The position numbers and the translations under genes were made by a program. Under the pieces are notes generated by a model. That model saw only the letters and a list, made by a program, of their open reading frames with translations, was not told the DNA's origin and made no database searches. This document shows positions 17,353-27,827 of a DNA stretch of 53,146 nt, one piece after another. Positions within the stretch are counted from its first letter, which is position 1. Each line of letters opens with the position of its first letter. Origin of the DNA: an uncultured Alphaproteobacteria bacterium (GTDB lineage Bacteria > Pseudomonadota > Alphaproteobacteria > Rhizobiales > Pleomorphomonadaceae); the NCBI GenBank assembly GCA_937900425.1, contig CALCDT010000381.1, positions 1 through 53,146 of the forward strand, given 5' to 3'.

Positions 17353-17868
17353 ATGGCGGATCGTCTCTCCGGCGGCTGCCAGTGCGGCGCCGTCCGCTTC
17401 GCCGTGGCGGGGCGGCTCGGTGACGCCTCGATCTGTCACTGTCGCATGTGCCAGAAGGCGTTCGGTGGCTTCTTCGGGCCGCTCGTATCCGTGCGCGGGG
17501 CCGAGGTGGCGTGGACGCGGGGCGAGCGGGCGATCTTCCGCAGTTCCAACCTGGTCTCGCGCGGCTTCTGCGCGGCCTGCGGCACGCCGCTGACCTACGA
17601 GGCGCCCGACGGCATGGCGCTCGCCATCGGCGCCTTCGACCGGCCGGAGGCGATCGTTCCGACCGTGCAGTACGGGCTCGAGGCGAAGCTGCCCTACGTC
17701 GACGATCTCGCAAGGCTCTCGGGTACCCGGACCGAGGAGGACGCCGCGGCCACCGACTTTCTCGCCCGGCTGGTCTCCTTCCAGCATCCCGACCACGACA
17801 CCGCGCAATGGCCCGCCGCGACCCCACTTTCCTCAGACGACTCCAAGACGCGAGACAACGACGCATGA
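17353..17868 (+). CDS. GFA-family zinc-binding protein
   Basis: This 171-residue protein belongs to the family of glutathione-dependent formaldehyde-activating enzyme and relatives. The zinc ligands are clear: GGCQCGAVR, CHCRMC and CAACGTPLTYE. Most family members are not proven formaldehyde-activating enzymes, so only the fold and zinc site are asserted. The ATG at 17353 has a strong GGGAGGAAGG ribosome-binding site. Its stop overlaps the start of the next gene (ATGA), so it is co-translated with the iminopeptidase. Confidence 0.85.
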   Translation: MADRLSGGCQCGAVRFAVAGRLGDASICHCRMCQKAFGGFFGPLVSVRGAEVAWTRGERAIFRSSNLVSRGFCAACGTPLTYEAPDGMALAIGAFDRPEAIVPTVQYGLEAKLPYVDDLARLSGTRTEEDAAATDFLARLVSFQHPDHDTAQWPAATPLSSDDSKTRDNDA

Positions 17869-18821
17869 ACTCAACGATGCGCACCCTCTATCCGCCGATC
17901 GAGCCGTGGGCGGCCGGCCACCTCGCGGTCGGCGACGGCCATGAAGTCTACTGGGAGATCTGCGGCAATCCGCAGGGCAAGCCGGCCGTGTTCCTCCACG
18001 GCGGCCCCGGCGGCGGCTGCAACGCGATGCAGCGGCGGCTGTTCGATCCCGAGCGTTACTGCGTGCTGCTGTTCGACCAGCGCGGCTGCGGCCGCTCGCG
18101 CCCGCACGCCGGCCTCGAGGCCAACACGACCTGGCACCTCGTCGACGACATCGAGCGGCTGAGGGCGGTGATGGGCGCCGAGAAGTGGCTGGTGTTCGGC
18201 GGCTCGTGGGGCTCGACGCTGGCGCTCGCCTACGCGGAGAAATTTCCCGAGCGCTGCTCGGAGATCGTCCTGCGCGGCATCTTCACCCTGCGCAAGCGCG
18301 AACTCGACTGGTACTACGCCGGCGGGGCGGCGCGGATCTATCCCGACAAGTGGGAACGTTTCGTCGAGCCGATCCCGGAAAGCGAGCGAGGCGACCTCGT
18401 CGCCGCCTTCCGCCGCCGGCTGATCGACCGGGACCGTGCGGTGCGGCTCGAGGCGGCCAAGGCCTGGAGCGTGTGGGAAGGCGAGACCATCACCCTGCTG
18501 CCCGATCCGCGGATGTCGCAGGCTTTCTCCGCCGACGACTTCGCGATCGCCTTCGCCCGGATCGAGAATCATTATTTCACCCATGCGGGATGGATGGAGG
18601 AAGGCCAGCTGATCCGCGACGCCGGCCGGCTGCGCGGCATTCCGGGTGTCATCGTGCAGGGTCGCTATGATATGGCAACCCCGGTCGAAACCGCCTGGGA
18701 CCTGCACAAGGCCTGGCCCGAGGCGGATTTCGTGCTGGTCGAAGGCGCGGGCCATGCGGTATCCGAGCCGGGGATCCTCCATCACCTGATCGAGGCGACC
18801 GACCGTTTCGCGGAGAAGTGA
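17865..18821 (+). CDS. pip: Proline iminopeptidase
   Basis: This 318-residue alpha/beta hydrolase of peptidase family S33 removes N-terminal proline from peptides. It has the oxyanion motif HGGPGGGCN, the nucleophile Ser114 in GGSWGST, the acid in VQGRYDMATP, and the His in GAGHAVSEPG. It begins within the last codon of the GFA gene. An ATG at 17877 is an alternative start. Confidence 0.93.
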   Translation: MNSTMRTLYPPIEPWAAGHLAVGDGHEVYWEICGNPQGKPAVFLHGGPGGGCNAMQRRLFDPERYCVLLFDQRGCGRSRPHAGLEANTTWHLVDDIERLRAVMGAEKWLVFGGSWGSTLALAYAEKFPERCSEIVLRGIFTLRKRELDWYYAGGAARIYPDKWERFVEPIPESERGDLVAAFRRRLIDRDRAVRLEAAKAWSVWEGETITLLPDPRMSQAFSADDFAIAFARIENHYFTHAGWMEEGQLIRDAGRLRGIPGVIVQGRYDMATPVETAWDLHKAWPEADFVLVEGAGHAVSEPGILHHLIEATDRFAEK

Positions 18822-18897
18822 GCCGCGGACGGGGCGGGGCGGCGAGCCTCGCCGCCGCCTCCAACGAAGGCCGCGCCGGGAAACCGGCGTGACGACC

Positions 18898-20496
<1,599 letters not shown>

Positions 20497-20609
20497 AGTC
20501 GGAAAAGCGGGGAGGGCGGCCGGGCATGGGGACCGGCCCTTCGGCCGAAACTTGAATTTGCGCCTCAATGTTCCTATTGCTGCCGGCCGGTGCTGCGCGG
20601 GACGGGGCG

Positions 20610-23195
20610 ATGGACGTGGACGGCTTCTGGAACCGGCTCGGGGACCACGGCGAACGGACGGCGCTCGTCCTGTCGGACCGATCCTGCGTCAGCCATGCCG
20701 ACCTCGCCCGCCGGGCCGGGGACTTCGCCGCCGCGCTCGGCCGCGGTCGCCTCCTCGTCGCCGTGGAGATGGCACCGTCGGTCCACGCGGTGGTCGCCTG
20801 GCTCGGGGCGCTGGCCGGCGGGCACGCCGTCGTGCCGCTGCCCGCCGGCGACGGCGACCAGCGGGCTTTCGTGACGCGGCGACTGGCGCCGGACGTGGTG
20901 GTGCGACCCATAGGCGGGCGCTGGCGCCGCGAGCGCGGCGTCGGGGACGGCGGCGACCTTCATCCCGACCTCGCGCAGGTGATGACGACCTCCGGCAGCA
21001 CCGGCGCCGGCAAGTTCGTCCGGCTCTCGGCCGCGGCCGTCGACTCCAACGCCCGCTCCATCGCCACCTCGCTCGCCCTCGGTCCAGACGACCGGGCCGC
21101 GCTGGTGCTGCCGCTGCACTACAGCTACGGCCTCTCGGTCCTCGCCTCGCACCTTGCCGCCGGCGCTTCGGTCGACCTCGGCTTCGGTTCGGTGCTCGAT
21201 CCGGATTTTATCGACCGCCTCGCGACATCCGGCTGCACCGGCCTCTCCGGTGTGCCCTACACCTTCGAATTGCTCGAGGGCGTCGGCTTTCGCGAGCGCA
21301 TGCCGGCGACCCTCGCGGTGATGACCGTTGCGGGCGGTCGTCTGGAGCCGCGGCTGGTCCGGCTCTACGACGAAACCCTGCGCCGGCGCGGCGGGCGCTT
21401 CCATGTCATGTACGGCCAGACCGAGGCGACCGCCCGCATCGCCGTGCTGCCACCGGAACGCGCGGCGGACGCACCGGACCGCATCGGCACCGCCATCCCC
21501 GGCGGAAGGCTCCACCTCGTCGACGAGGCCGGCCGAACGATCGAGGGCGCCGGCCGGGTCGGCGAACTCGTCTACGACGGGCCGAACGTGATGATGGGCT
21601 ACGCCGAGGAGCGGGCCGATCTCGCCCGCGGACCCGAGATGGCACAGCTCGCCACAGGCGATCTCGCCGAGCGCGACGCCGACGGCCTTTTCCGGATCGT
21701 CGGCCGCAAGGCGCGGTTCTCCAAGATCGCCGGCTTGCGCGTCGGACACGACGCCCTGGAAGCGATGCTGGCGCGGTCGGGCGTCGAGGCGGCCGTCACC
21801 GGAGACGACCGTGGCCTGAACGTCGCCTATGTCGGCAGGGACAGCGACGAGACCGTCCGCCGCGAGGTCGCGAAGGCGGCGGGCGTCACCCTTCGGCATG
21901 TTCGCGTGGCGGCGGTTCCGGCCCTGCCGAGGACCTCGGCCGGCAAGATCGACCTTCCGGCCGTCCGCGGGCTCTTCGCAGACCGGGAAAAAGGCGAGAC
22001 GATCGCCGCCGCCTTCCGCGAGGCCTTCTGGCCGCACCGGGTGCGGGACGGCGACAGCTTCGCCGCGCTCTCCGGCGATTCGCTGCGCTACGTCGAACTC
22101 TCCTGTGTCCTCGAACGCCGCCTCGGCCGGATTCCCGATGGGTGGGAGCGGATGTCGGTCGCCGAGCTTTCCCGGCTCGAACCCGCGAAGCCTTCGGCAA
22201 CGACGGCGGTGCGCACCGACCTTCTGATCCGGGCCCTCGCGATCCTGATGGTGGTCGTCCAGCACGAGACGCTGTGGCCGATCCCGGGCGGGGCGGCGGC
22301 GATGATGGTGCTGATCGGCTTCGGTCTCGCGCGCTTCCAGATGGCGGCGCTCGCCGCCGGGCAGGCGGGTCGGTTGCTGCGGCCGCTGCTGTCGGTACTG
22401 GTGCCCTACTACGCGATCGTCGCCGGTTACGCGTTGGCCTGGGGCGAGGTGCCGTGGGCCTCGGTCTTCCTCGTCGGCAACGTCGGCTTCGCCGATCCCG
22501 AGCGGCACTCGATGGTGCCTTTCCTCTACTGGTTCGTCGAAGCCTACGCCCAGACACTCGTTCTCGTCGTCGCGATCTTCGCGATTCCCCGGGTGCGGGC
22601 ACTGGCGAGGAGCGATCCGTTCGCGTTCGCGCTGGCCCTGCTCGCCGCCGCCCTTCTGATCCGCATCGCCGGCCAGGGGCTGGTGCGGGCGGACGGGCGC
22701 CAGATCTTCGCGCTCCACTGGGTGCTGCACCTCTGCGCATTCGGCTGGTGCGCCGCGGTGGCCGACACCGCGCGCCGGCGGGCGATCGTGCTCGCGCTCG
22801 CGCTGGTCGCCATGCCGGCGGTCGCGATCGCCGGCGGCAACTGGATCGGCTCGTGGGTGAAGTTCGGCTCACAGGTGGCGGTGATCGCGGCGCTGCTCTA
22901 CGTGCCGGCGGTCCGCCTGCCGGCCAGGGGCGCGAGGATCGTCCTCGCCGTCGCCGTGGCGAGCTATCCGATCTACCTCGTCCATCGCTTCGTGCCCGAA
23001 GTGCTGCTCGCGCCGTGGCAGGGGGCGGTGCCGGCGCCGGTGTTCCAGGCGGTGTCCGTGGTTGGCGGCGTCGGACTCGGCGCCGTGGTCTTCGCGCTCA
23101 CGAAGGCGCTGCGGGGCCGTCTCGCGATCCGCGGCATGCTTCCGAAGCGGACACCGGGCCTTTCGGCCGAACGGCGGGCGGCCGGACCGCGTTGA
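20610..23195 (+). CDS. Fused adenylation domain – carrier domain – membrane acyltransferase (AT3)
   Basis: This 861-residue protein has three parts. Residues 1–460 are an AMP-forming adenylation domain with TTSGSTGAGK (126–135), HYSYGLS, YGQTE (268–272), TGDLAERD (349–356) and Lys446 in RTSAGK. Residues about 465–525 look like an acyl/peptidyl carrier, with LSGDSL and Ser491 as the probable phosphopantetheine site. Residues about 535–840 contain around ten hydrophobic helices with the R-x10-H motif of acyltransferase-3 enzymes (Arg541, His552) and a late YLVHRF. The order activates, loads and transfers an acyl group, as DltA–DltC–DltB do with separate proteins. The ATG at 20610 has a GGGACGGGG site; an upstream ATG at 20568 does not. 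Substrate and acceptor are unknown. Confidence 0.82.
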   Translation: MDVDGFWNRLGDHGERTALVLSDRSCVSHADLARRAGDFAAALGRGRLLVAVEMAPSVHAVVAWLGALAGGHAVVPLPAGDGDQRAFVTRRLAPDVVVRPIGGRWRRERGVGDGGDLHPDLAQVMTTSGSTGAGKFVRLSAAAVDSNARSIATSLALGPDDRAALVLPLHYSYGLSVLASHLAAGASVDLGFGSVLDPDFIDRLATSGCTGLSGVPYTFELLEGVGFRERMPATLAVMTVAGGRLEPRLVRLYDETLRRRGGRFHVMYGQTEATARIAVLPPERAADAPDRIGTAIPGGRLHLVDEAGRTIEGAGRVGELVYDGPNVMMGYAEERADLARGPEMAQLATGDLAERDADGLFRIVGRKARFSKIAGLRVGHDALEAMLARSGVEAAVTGDDRGLNVAYVGRDSDETVRREVAKAAGVTLRHVRVAAVPALPRTSAGKIDLPAVRGLFADREKGETIAAAFREAFWPHRVRDGDSFAALSGDSLRYVELSCVLERRLGRIPDGWERMSVAELSRLEPAKPSATTAVRTDLLIRALAILMVVVQHETLWPIPGGAAAMMVLIGFGLARFQMAALAAGQAGRLLRPLLSVLVPYYAIVAGYALAWGEVPWASVFLVGNVGFADPERHSMVPFLYWFVEAYAQTLVLVVAIFAIPRVRALARSDPFAFALALLAAALLIRIAGQGLVRADGRQIFALHWVLHLCAFGWCAAVADTARRRAIVLALALVAMPAVAIAGGNWIGSWVKFGSQVAVIAALLYVPAVRLPARGARIVLAVAVASYPIYLVHRFVPEVLLAPWQGAVPAPVFQAVSVVGGVGLGAVVFALTKALRGRLAIRGMLPKRTPGLSAERRAAGPR

Positions 23196-23269
23196 AGTCC
23201 TACGTGGGATCGTTAAGCCGGGCGGCGGGCTGGCCGAGACGCTCGACCTCGAGGCGGGACCGGGGCGGC

Positions 23270-23875
23270 CTACATCCGCTCCAGCGATTCCCGGTTGCCC
23301 TCGAGTTCGCTCTCGGTATAGCCGGCCGCGGCCTCGACGATGGTCGGGACGATGGCTTCCGCGTCGGTGACGGTGAGGTAGCGCAGCTCGAAGCCGGGGC
23401 GGATGAAGGATTCCTCGGCCATGTGGGTGAGGAGGTGGGTGAGCGGTGCCCAGAAGCCGTCGACGTCGGCGAGGACGATCGGCTTGGCGTGGCGGCCGAG
23501 CTGGGCCCAGGTCATCTGCTCGACGACCTCCTCGAGCGTGCCGATGCCGCCGGGCAGGGCGACGAAGGCGTCGGACTGCTCGAACATCAGCCGCTTGCGG
23601 GTGTGCATGTCGTCGACGACGACGAGGTCGTCGACGCCGTCGAGCATGCGCTCGCGGTTGACCAGGAACTCCGGGATGATGCCGGTGACCTCGCCGCCGG
23701 CTTCGAGCACCGTGCGGGCGACGGTGCCCATGAGGCCGATCGAGCCGCCGCCGTAGACGAGGCGGATGCCGGATTTCGCCATCGCCCGGCCGAGGACGCG
23801 GGCGGCGGCCGCGTGGGCCGGATTGCGGCCCGTCGAGGAGCCGCAGAAGACGCAGATGCTCTGAATGATCGCCAT
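23270..23875 (-). CDS. LOG-family nucleoside 5'-monophosphate phosphoribohydrolase
   Basis: This 201-residue protein starts MAIIQSICVFCGSS and carries YGGGSIGLMG (41–50), an Arg93–Lys94 pair and PGGIGTLEE (108–116). These are the nucleotide-binding and catalytic signatures of the LOG (Lonely Guy) family, which releases free bases such as cytokinins or adenine from their 5'-monophosphates. I chose the ATG at 23875; the frame is open to 23983, but the extra residues do not resemble the family. It is transcribed toward the acyltransferase gene, with 74 bases between the stops. Confidence 0.92.
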   Translation of the reverse strand: MAIIQSICVFCGSSTGRNPAHAAAARVLGRAMAKSGIRLVYGGGSIGLMGTVARTVLEAGGEVTGIIPEFLVNRERMLDGVDDLVVVDDMHTRKRLMFEQSDAFVALPGGIGTLEEVVEQMTWAQLGRHAKPIVLADVDGFWAPLTHLLTHMAEESFIRPGFELRYLTVTDAEAIVPTIVEAAAGYTESELEGNRESLERM

Positions 23876-24366
23876 GGATCTGGTGTCGCATCGCGAAAGG
23901 ACGTCGTCAAGCGCGGCGAGACCGTTGTTCGACCGGAGAGAATCAACCGCGAAGAGCGGCGGGGAAATCCGGATCGGTGTCACCGTTCACGGGACTTCGA
24001 ACGCACGGGCGAGAGGATGGTTCGCGGCCACCCGGATGGCGGACCGGCGCGATGCCGTGGCATCCCTGCATCACCGGAGCGCGGCAGTGGCGGATTTCGA
24101 TGGAGAGCCGGGAAAACCGCCTCGCGTGTGACATGGCGCCCCTTGCTGGCCCGGAACCGAAGGTATAAGCCGAAACGAGTATTTCCGCGGTGCGGTCGAC
24201 AGGGTTCGCCGCCGGGGGGTGGGGAACCAGGGGCGAGCGTGCTGGCGGCGGCGCGACGCTTCGAGACGTCTTGCGAAGATCCGGCGAGAGCCCCGGGTCG
24301 ATGGCTGACGACAGTCCGGCAGGCCCTTTCCTGTCCCGAAGCGCGGAGACCAGGACGGGATTCGAT
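23876..24366. other. Divergent intergenic region between the LOG and LysM genes
   Basis: These 491 bases separate two outward-facing genes and must hold both promoters. No protein, RNA gene or clear sigma-70 pair is recognised. The open frame upstream of the LysM start has an in-frame ATG at 24301, so the last 66 bases may be coding if that start is used. Confidence 0.45.
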
Positions 24367-26415
24367 ATGTTGACGCAGCGCAGGTCCGCCCTCGCCATCG
24401 CCGCCATCGTCGTCGTGCTGCTGTTCGGGGCGCTCTACGGCGGCGGCTTCGACGCCATCTCCACCCTCCTGCGCGGCAGCGGCGGCGAAACCACGGTCGT
24501 CGGCGGTGGTACCGTGCCCGAGGCCGGCGCGCCGGCCACCACCGACGAGGCGGTGCGCGAGCGCGTCGTTCCCGTGTTCGACCTCGTCCGCGTCGAGCCG
24601 ACCGGCGACGCGGTGATCGCCGGCCAGGCCGAGCCCGCGGACAAGGTCGAAATTCTCTCCAACGACAGGGTGATCGGTTCCGGCACCGCTTCGGCGACCG
24701 GCGAATGGGCGATCGTGCTCGCCGATCCGCTGGAGCCCGGCTCCCACGACATCGTCGTCCGCAGCATCTCCGCCGACGGCGCCGGCGCGGTGACGTCGCA
24801 GCAGCGCGTCGCGGTTTCGGTGCCGGAGGGCGGGTCGGGCGAGGTGCTGGTCGTCCTCAACGAGCCGGGCGCGGCGAGCGCCGTGTTGCAGCTGCCGAAG
24901 GACCAGGCGTCCGCCGGGGCCGCCTCCGCGGGCAAACTCGCCGCGGCCGACGCCGGCTCGGGCGCCGCATCCACGACCGCCGCGACCTCGGCCGAAGTCG
25001 CGGCGATCCTGCCGGCGCCGGCGGACGCGGCGGATCCCGCGACGGCCGCCGCCGACGGTATCGAGCCGGCCACCCCCGATTCCGACGCGGCCGCGGGCGC
25101 CGGACCCACTCCGGGCGGAGCCGCCGAAATCGCCGGGAACGGGGTCACCGGGAACGGGACCGACGCTGGCGAGAGCGCGCAGGTCGACGCCCCCGCCGGT
25201 GTGGCGACGACCGGTGACATGGCCGTGGCGAACGCGCAGCCGGGCGGAACCGCCGACGTAGCAGCCGCGGGGTCCGCTGGCACGAGTGAGCCGTCAGCCC
25301 CTTCTACCGCGACATCCACCGGAGCCGAGCCCGCCGGGTCGGCCGCAAAGTCGGATCAGGTCGGTGTCGCCGCCACGGCCGGCGCCGAATCGGCCGCCTC
25401 CGAGGCGAGCGCCGCGGGCGGCAGCGATAGCGCCGCGGGTGAGGCGCCTGCGCCGGACACCGCGTCCGCAGCCACGACGGCGGGCTCCGCGACACCGCAG
25501 TCCGCGGCCTCGGGCGAGGGTGCCACCGCGCCGGTGACGGCGGCCGACGGCCCGGCTGCAGCCGCTTCGACCTCCGGCGACCTGCCGGCTCCGGTCCGTT
25601 CCGATGTCGCCGCATCCGGCACCGTCGCCCCGTCCGAAGGTTCCGCCGTCGTGGCGGTCGCTCCGTCGACCGGGGCCGAATCCGCCACCGCGACGGCCGT
25701 GACGGCGCCGGCCGAGAAGCCGGGTTCGATCACCGTCGAGGCGGTCGAGATCGAGAACGAGACCATGCTGTTCGTCGCCGGCGCCGGTGACGGGCGCGGC
25801 GAGATCCGGGTCTACGTCGACGACCGGTTCGTCGGTGCCGCCGGGGCGCCCGACCGTGGCCGCTGGATCTTCGAAAAACGCCTCGACGCGGCGCTCGGGC
25901 CGGGCGCCCATCCGGTGCGCGCCGACCTCGTCGACGGCAGCGGCACCGTGGTGGCGCGGGCGGAAGTGGTGTTCGACACGCCCGCGGTCGACGTCGCGAC
26001 GGTCGAGGGCGGCGCTTCGGCCCCGACCGGGGTCGCGGCTTCCGGGAGCGGGGCTGCCGGCGATGGAACCGATGCGGCCGGCGGGACCGCCGCCACGTCG
26101 GGAACGGGTACCGGTGAGACCGAGGTCGCGGCCGCCTCGATCGCCGCGAGCGGGTCCGCCAGCGGCGCGGCCGGGGAGGGCGACGCCGTCTCGGCCCGGG
26201 TCGGCGAGCCGGCCAAGGTGATCATCCGCCGGGGCGACAATCTGTGGACGATCTCGCGCCGGCTCTACGGCCGCGGGGTCCGCTATTCGACGATCTACCT
26301 CGCCAACACCGACCAGATCCGCAATCCGGACCTGATCTATCCCGGCCAGGTGTTCGTTCTCCCGGCGGGCGATGCCAACTGGCCGGCCGACGCCGCGCCG
26401 CCGCCGGCGCAGTGA
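24367..26415 (+). CDS. LysM and Ig-like domain envelope protein with long low-complexity linker
   Basis: This 682-residue protein begins with a membrane anchor (residues 7–25). Two Ig-like beta modules follow, at about 68–153 and 455–540, each with a GEW/GRWIF-type core. An Ala/Ser/Gly/Thr-rich linker fills about 180–450, and a second lies at about 545–615. A LysM domain ends the protein (about 617–665: VIIRRGDNLWTISRRLYG … LIYPGQVFVLP), expected to bind peptidoglycan. This layout is widespread in Rhizobiales as an uncharacterised envelope protein. The ATG at 24367 directly precedes the anchor; 24301 is an alternative. Confidence 0.86.
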   Translation: MLTQRRSALAIAAIVVVLLFGALYGGGFDAISTLLRGSGGETTVVGGGTVPEAGAPATTDEAVRERVVPVFDLVRVEPTGDAVIAGQAEPADKVEILSNDRVIGSGTASATGEWAIVLADPLEPGSHDIVVRSISADGAGAVTSQQRVAVSVPEGGSGEVLVVLNEPGAASAVLQLPKDQASAGAASAGKLAAADAGSGAASTTAATSAEVAAILPAPADAADPATAAADGIEPATPDSDAAAGAGPTPGGAAEIAGNGVTGNGTDAGESAQVDAPAGVATTGDMAVANAQPGGTADVAAAGSAGTSEPSAPSTATSTGAEPAGSAAKSDQVGVAATAGAESAASEASAAGGSDSAAGEAPAPDTASAATTAGSATPQSAASGEGATAPVTAADGPAAAASTSGDLPAPVRSDVAASGTVAPSEGSAVVAVAPSTGAESATATAVTAPAEKPGSITVEAVEIENETMLFVAGAGDGRGEIRVYVDDRFVGAAGAPDRGRWIFEKRLDAALGPGAHPVRADLVDGSGTVVARAEVVFDTPAVDVATVEGGASAPTGVAASGSGAAGDGTDAAGGTAATSGTGTGETEVAAASIAASGSASGAAGEGDAVSARVGEPAKVIIRRGDNLWTISRRLYGRGVRYSTIYLANTDQIRNPDLIYPGQVFVLPAGDANWPADAAPPPAQ

Positions 26416-26592
26416 TGCCGTCGCCGCGCGACGAACGGCCGTATGGCGTCTTCGCCGTCGCGGGCCTATATGCGGGGCGACCCGACGGGTGACCCCGGCG
26501 GAGCTTCGGTTTGGAGCGGGCCGCCGGCCGGGGGCAGGTCGCGTGATCGCTTCCGAAGCCCCCCGGCCCGTCGTCGCCCGAGAGGAGCATTC

Positions 26593-27084
26593 ATGGCAGT
26601 CGAGATCATGTCCGGGACGCAGGAGCTCGCAGGAGAGAGCGATCTTCCGCGCCGCCCGCTCGGTTCGGCGATGAAGCGCGGGCTCGCCTGTCGTTGCCCG
26701 TCATGCGGCAAGGGCCGGCTGTTCTCGGGCTATCTCAAGGTGACGCCGGTCTGCGCCGCCTGCGGCGAAGACCTCTCGCACCAGCGCGCCGACGACGCGC
26801 CGCCCTATTTCACCATCATGATCGTCGGCCACATCCTTGTTCCGATCATCCTCGCCGTCGAGACGGCGATGACGCCGCCGCTGTGGCTGCAGATGACGCT
26901 GTGGCCGCTGCTGGCGCTGGTGATGTCGCTCGCCATGCTGCCGATGATCAAGGGCGCCGTGGTCGGCTTCCAGTGGGCGCGTTACATGCACGGCTTCGAC
27001 CCGCAGGGCGACGCCGACGACTCACGGCTGTTCTTCGCCACGCCCAACAGCGAGGCGGGGATTTCGGGCGGCGCCGCTCGATGA
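26593..27084 (+). CDS. DUF983 membrane protein
   Basis: This 163-residue protein carries two CxxC pairs (CPSCG and CAACG) around a LFSGYLKV segment, then two hydrophobic helices, the arrangement of the DUF983 family of Alphaproteobacteria. A zinc-ribbon-like N-terminus on the cytoplasmic side is likely; function is unknown. AGAGGAG stands before the ATG. Its stop overlaps the NUDIX start by 4 bases (ATGA). Confidence 0.88.
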   Translation: MAVEIMSGTQELAGESDLPRRPLGSAMKRGLACRCPSCGKGRLFSGYLKVTPVCAACGEDLSHQRADDAPPYFTIMIVGHILVPIILAVETAMTPPLWLQMTLWPLLALVMSLAMLPMIKGAVVGFQWARYMHGFDPQGDADDSRLFFATPNSEAGISGGAAR

Positions 27085-27827
27085 CGGTCGCCCTCGACGG
27101 CCGCTTCGGCAACCGCGCAAACGCCGACGGCAGCCGACCGGGCTACATCCGGCCCAAGGACGCCGCGACCATCCTCATTCTCGACCGCTCGCTCTCGGGC
27201 ATCCGCGTCCTGATGGGGCGGCGGGCGGCGAAGGACGCCTTCATGCCGGCGGCCTACGTCTTTCCCGGCGGCCGGGTCGACGCCGAAGACGGTCTCGCCG
27301 AGGCGGCGGGCGAGCTCGATCCGGTGATCGAGACCCGCCTGCTCGACCGGATGCGGCCGAAGCCGAGCCGGCGGCGGGCACGGGCGCTGGCGCTCTGCGC
27401 GATCCGCGAGACGGCGGAGGAGACCGGCATCCTGCTCGGCCGCGGCGGGCGCGACCACGAAAAGCCGGTGACGGGCGACTGGCAGGTCTTCCGCGAGGCG
27501 CGGGTGGTCCCCGATCTTTCGGGCCTGCGCCTGCTCGCCCGGGCGATCACGCCGCCCGGCCGGGTGCGTCGTTTCGACAGCCGCTTCTTCGTGACCTTCG
27601 CCGACGCCATCGCCCTCGCGCCGCAGGCGACGCTCGGCAGCGGCGAACTCGAGGACATCGTCTGGCCGACGCTCGCGGAAGCCGACGGGCTCGACCTGCC
27701 GCGCATCACCCGTGCGGTGATCGCCGATCTCGTCGCCCGGCTCGACAGCGATCCGACGCTCGCGCCCGAGGGCCCGGCGACCTTCTATCGTCCGGCCGGC
27801 GACGGCTTCGTCCGCGAGGCGATCTGA
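27081..27827 (+). CDS. NUDIX hydrolase
   Basis: This 248-residue hydrolase has FPGGRVDAEDG followed, after an insertion, by the Nudix helix RETAEETGILLG. The split layout resembles the NUDT7/NUDT19-like group, some of which cleave CoA or acyl-CoA, but the substrate here is unknown. It overlaps both neighbours (ATGA before, TGATG after), so DUF983, NUDIX and GNAT genes form a tightly coupled operon. Confidence 0.87.
   Translation: MTVALDGRFGNRANADGSRPGYIRPKDAATILILDRSLSGIRVLMGRRAAKDAFMPAAYVFPGGRVDAEDGLAEAAGELDPVIETRLLDRMRPKPSRRRARALALCAIRETAEETGILLGRGGRDHEKPVTGDWQVFREARVVPDLSGLRLLARAITPPGRVRRFDSRFFVTFADAIALAPQATLGSGELEDIVWPTLAEADGLDLPRITRAVIADLVARLDSDPTLAPEGPATFYRPAGDGFVREAI

Noticed and set aside
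20552..24373. A 1273-codon plus-strand frame over the acyltransferase gene
   Set aside because: It is an arginine-rich alternate frame; adenylation, carrier and acyltransferase motifs are in the other frame, and it runs through the LOG gene in antisense.
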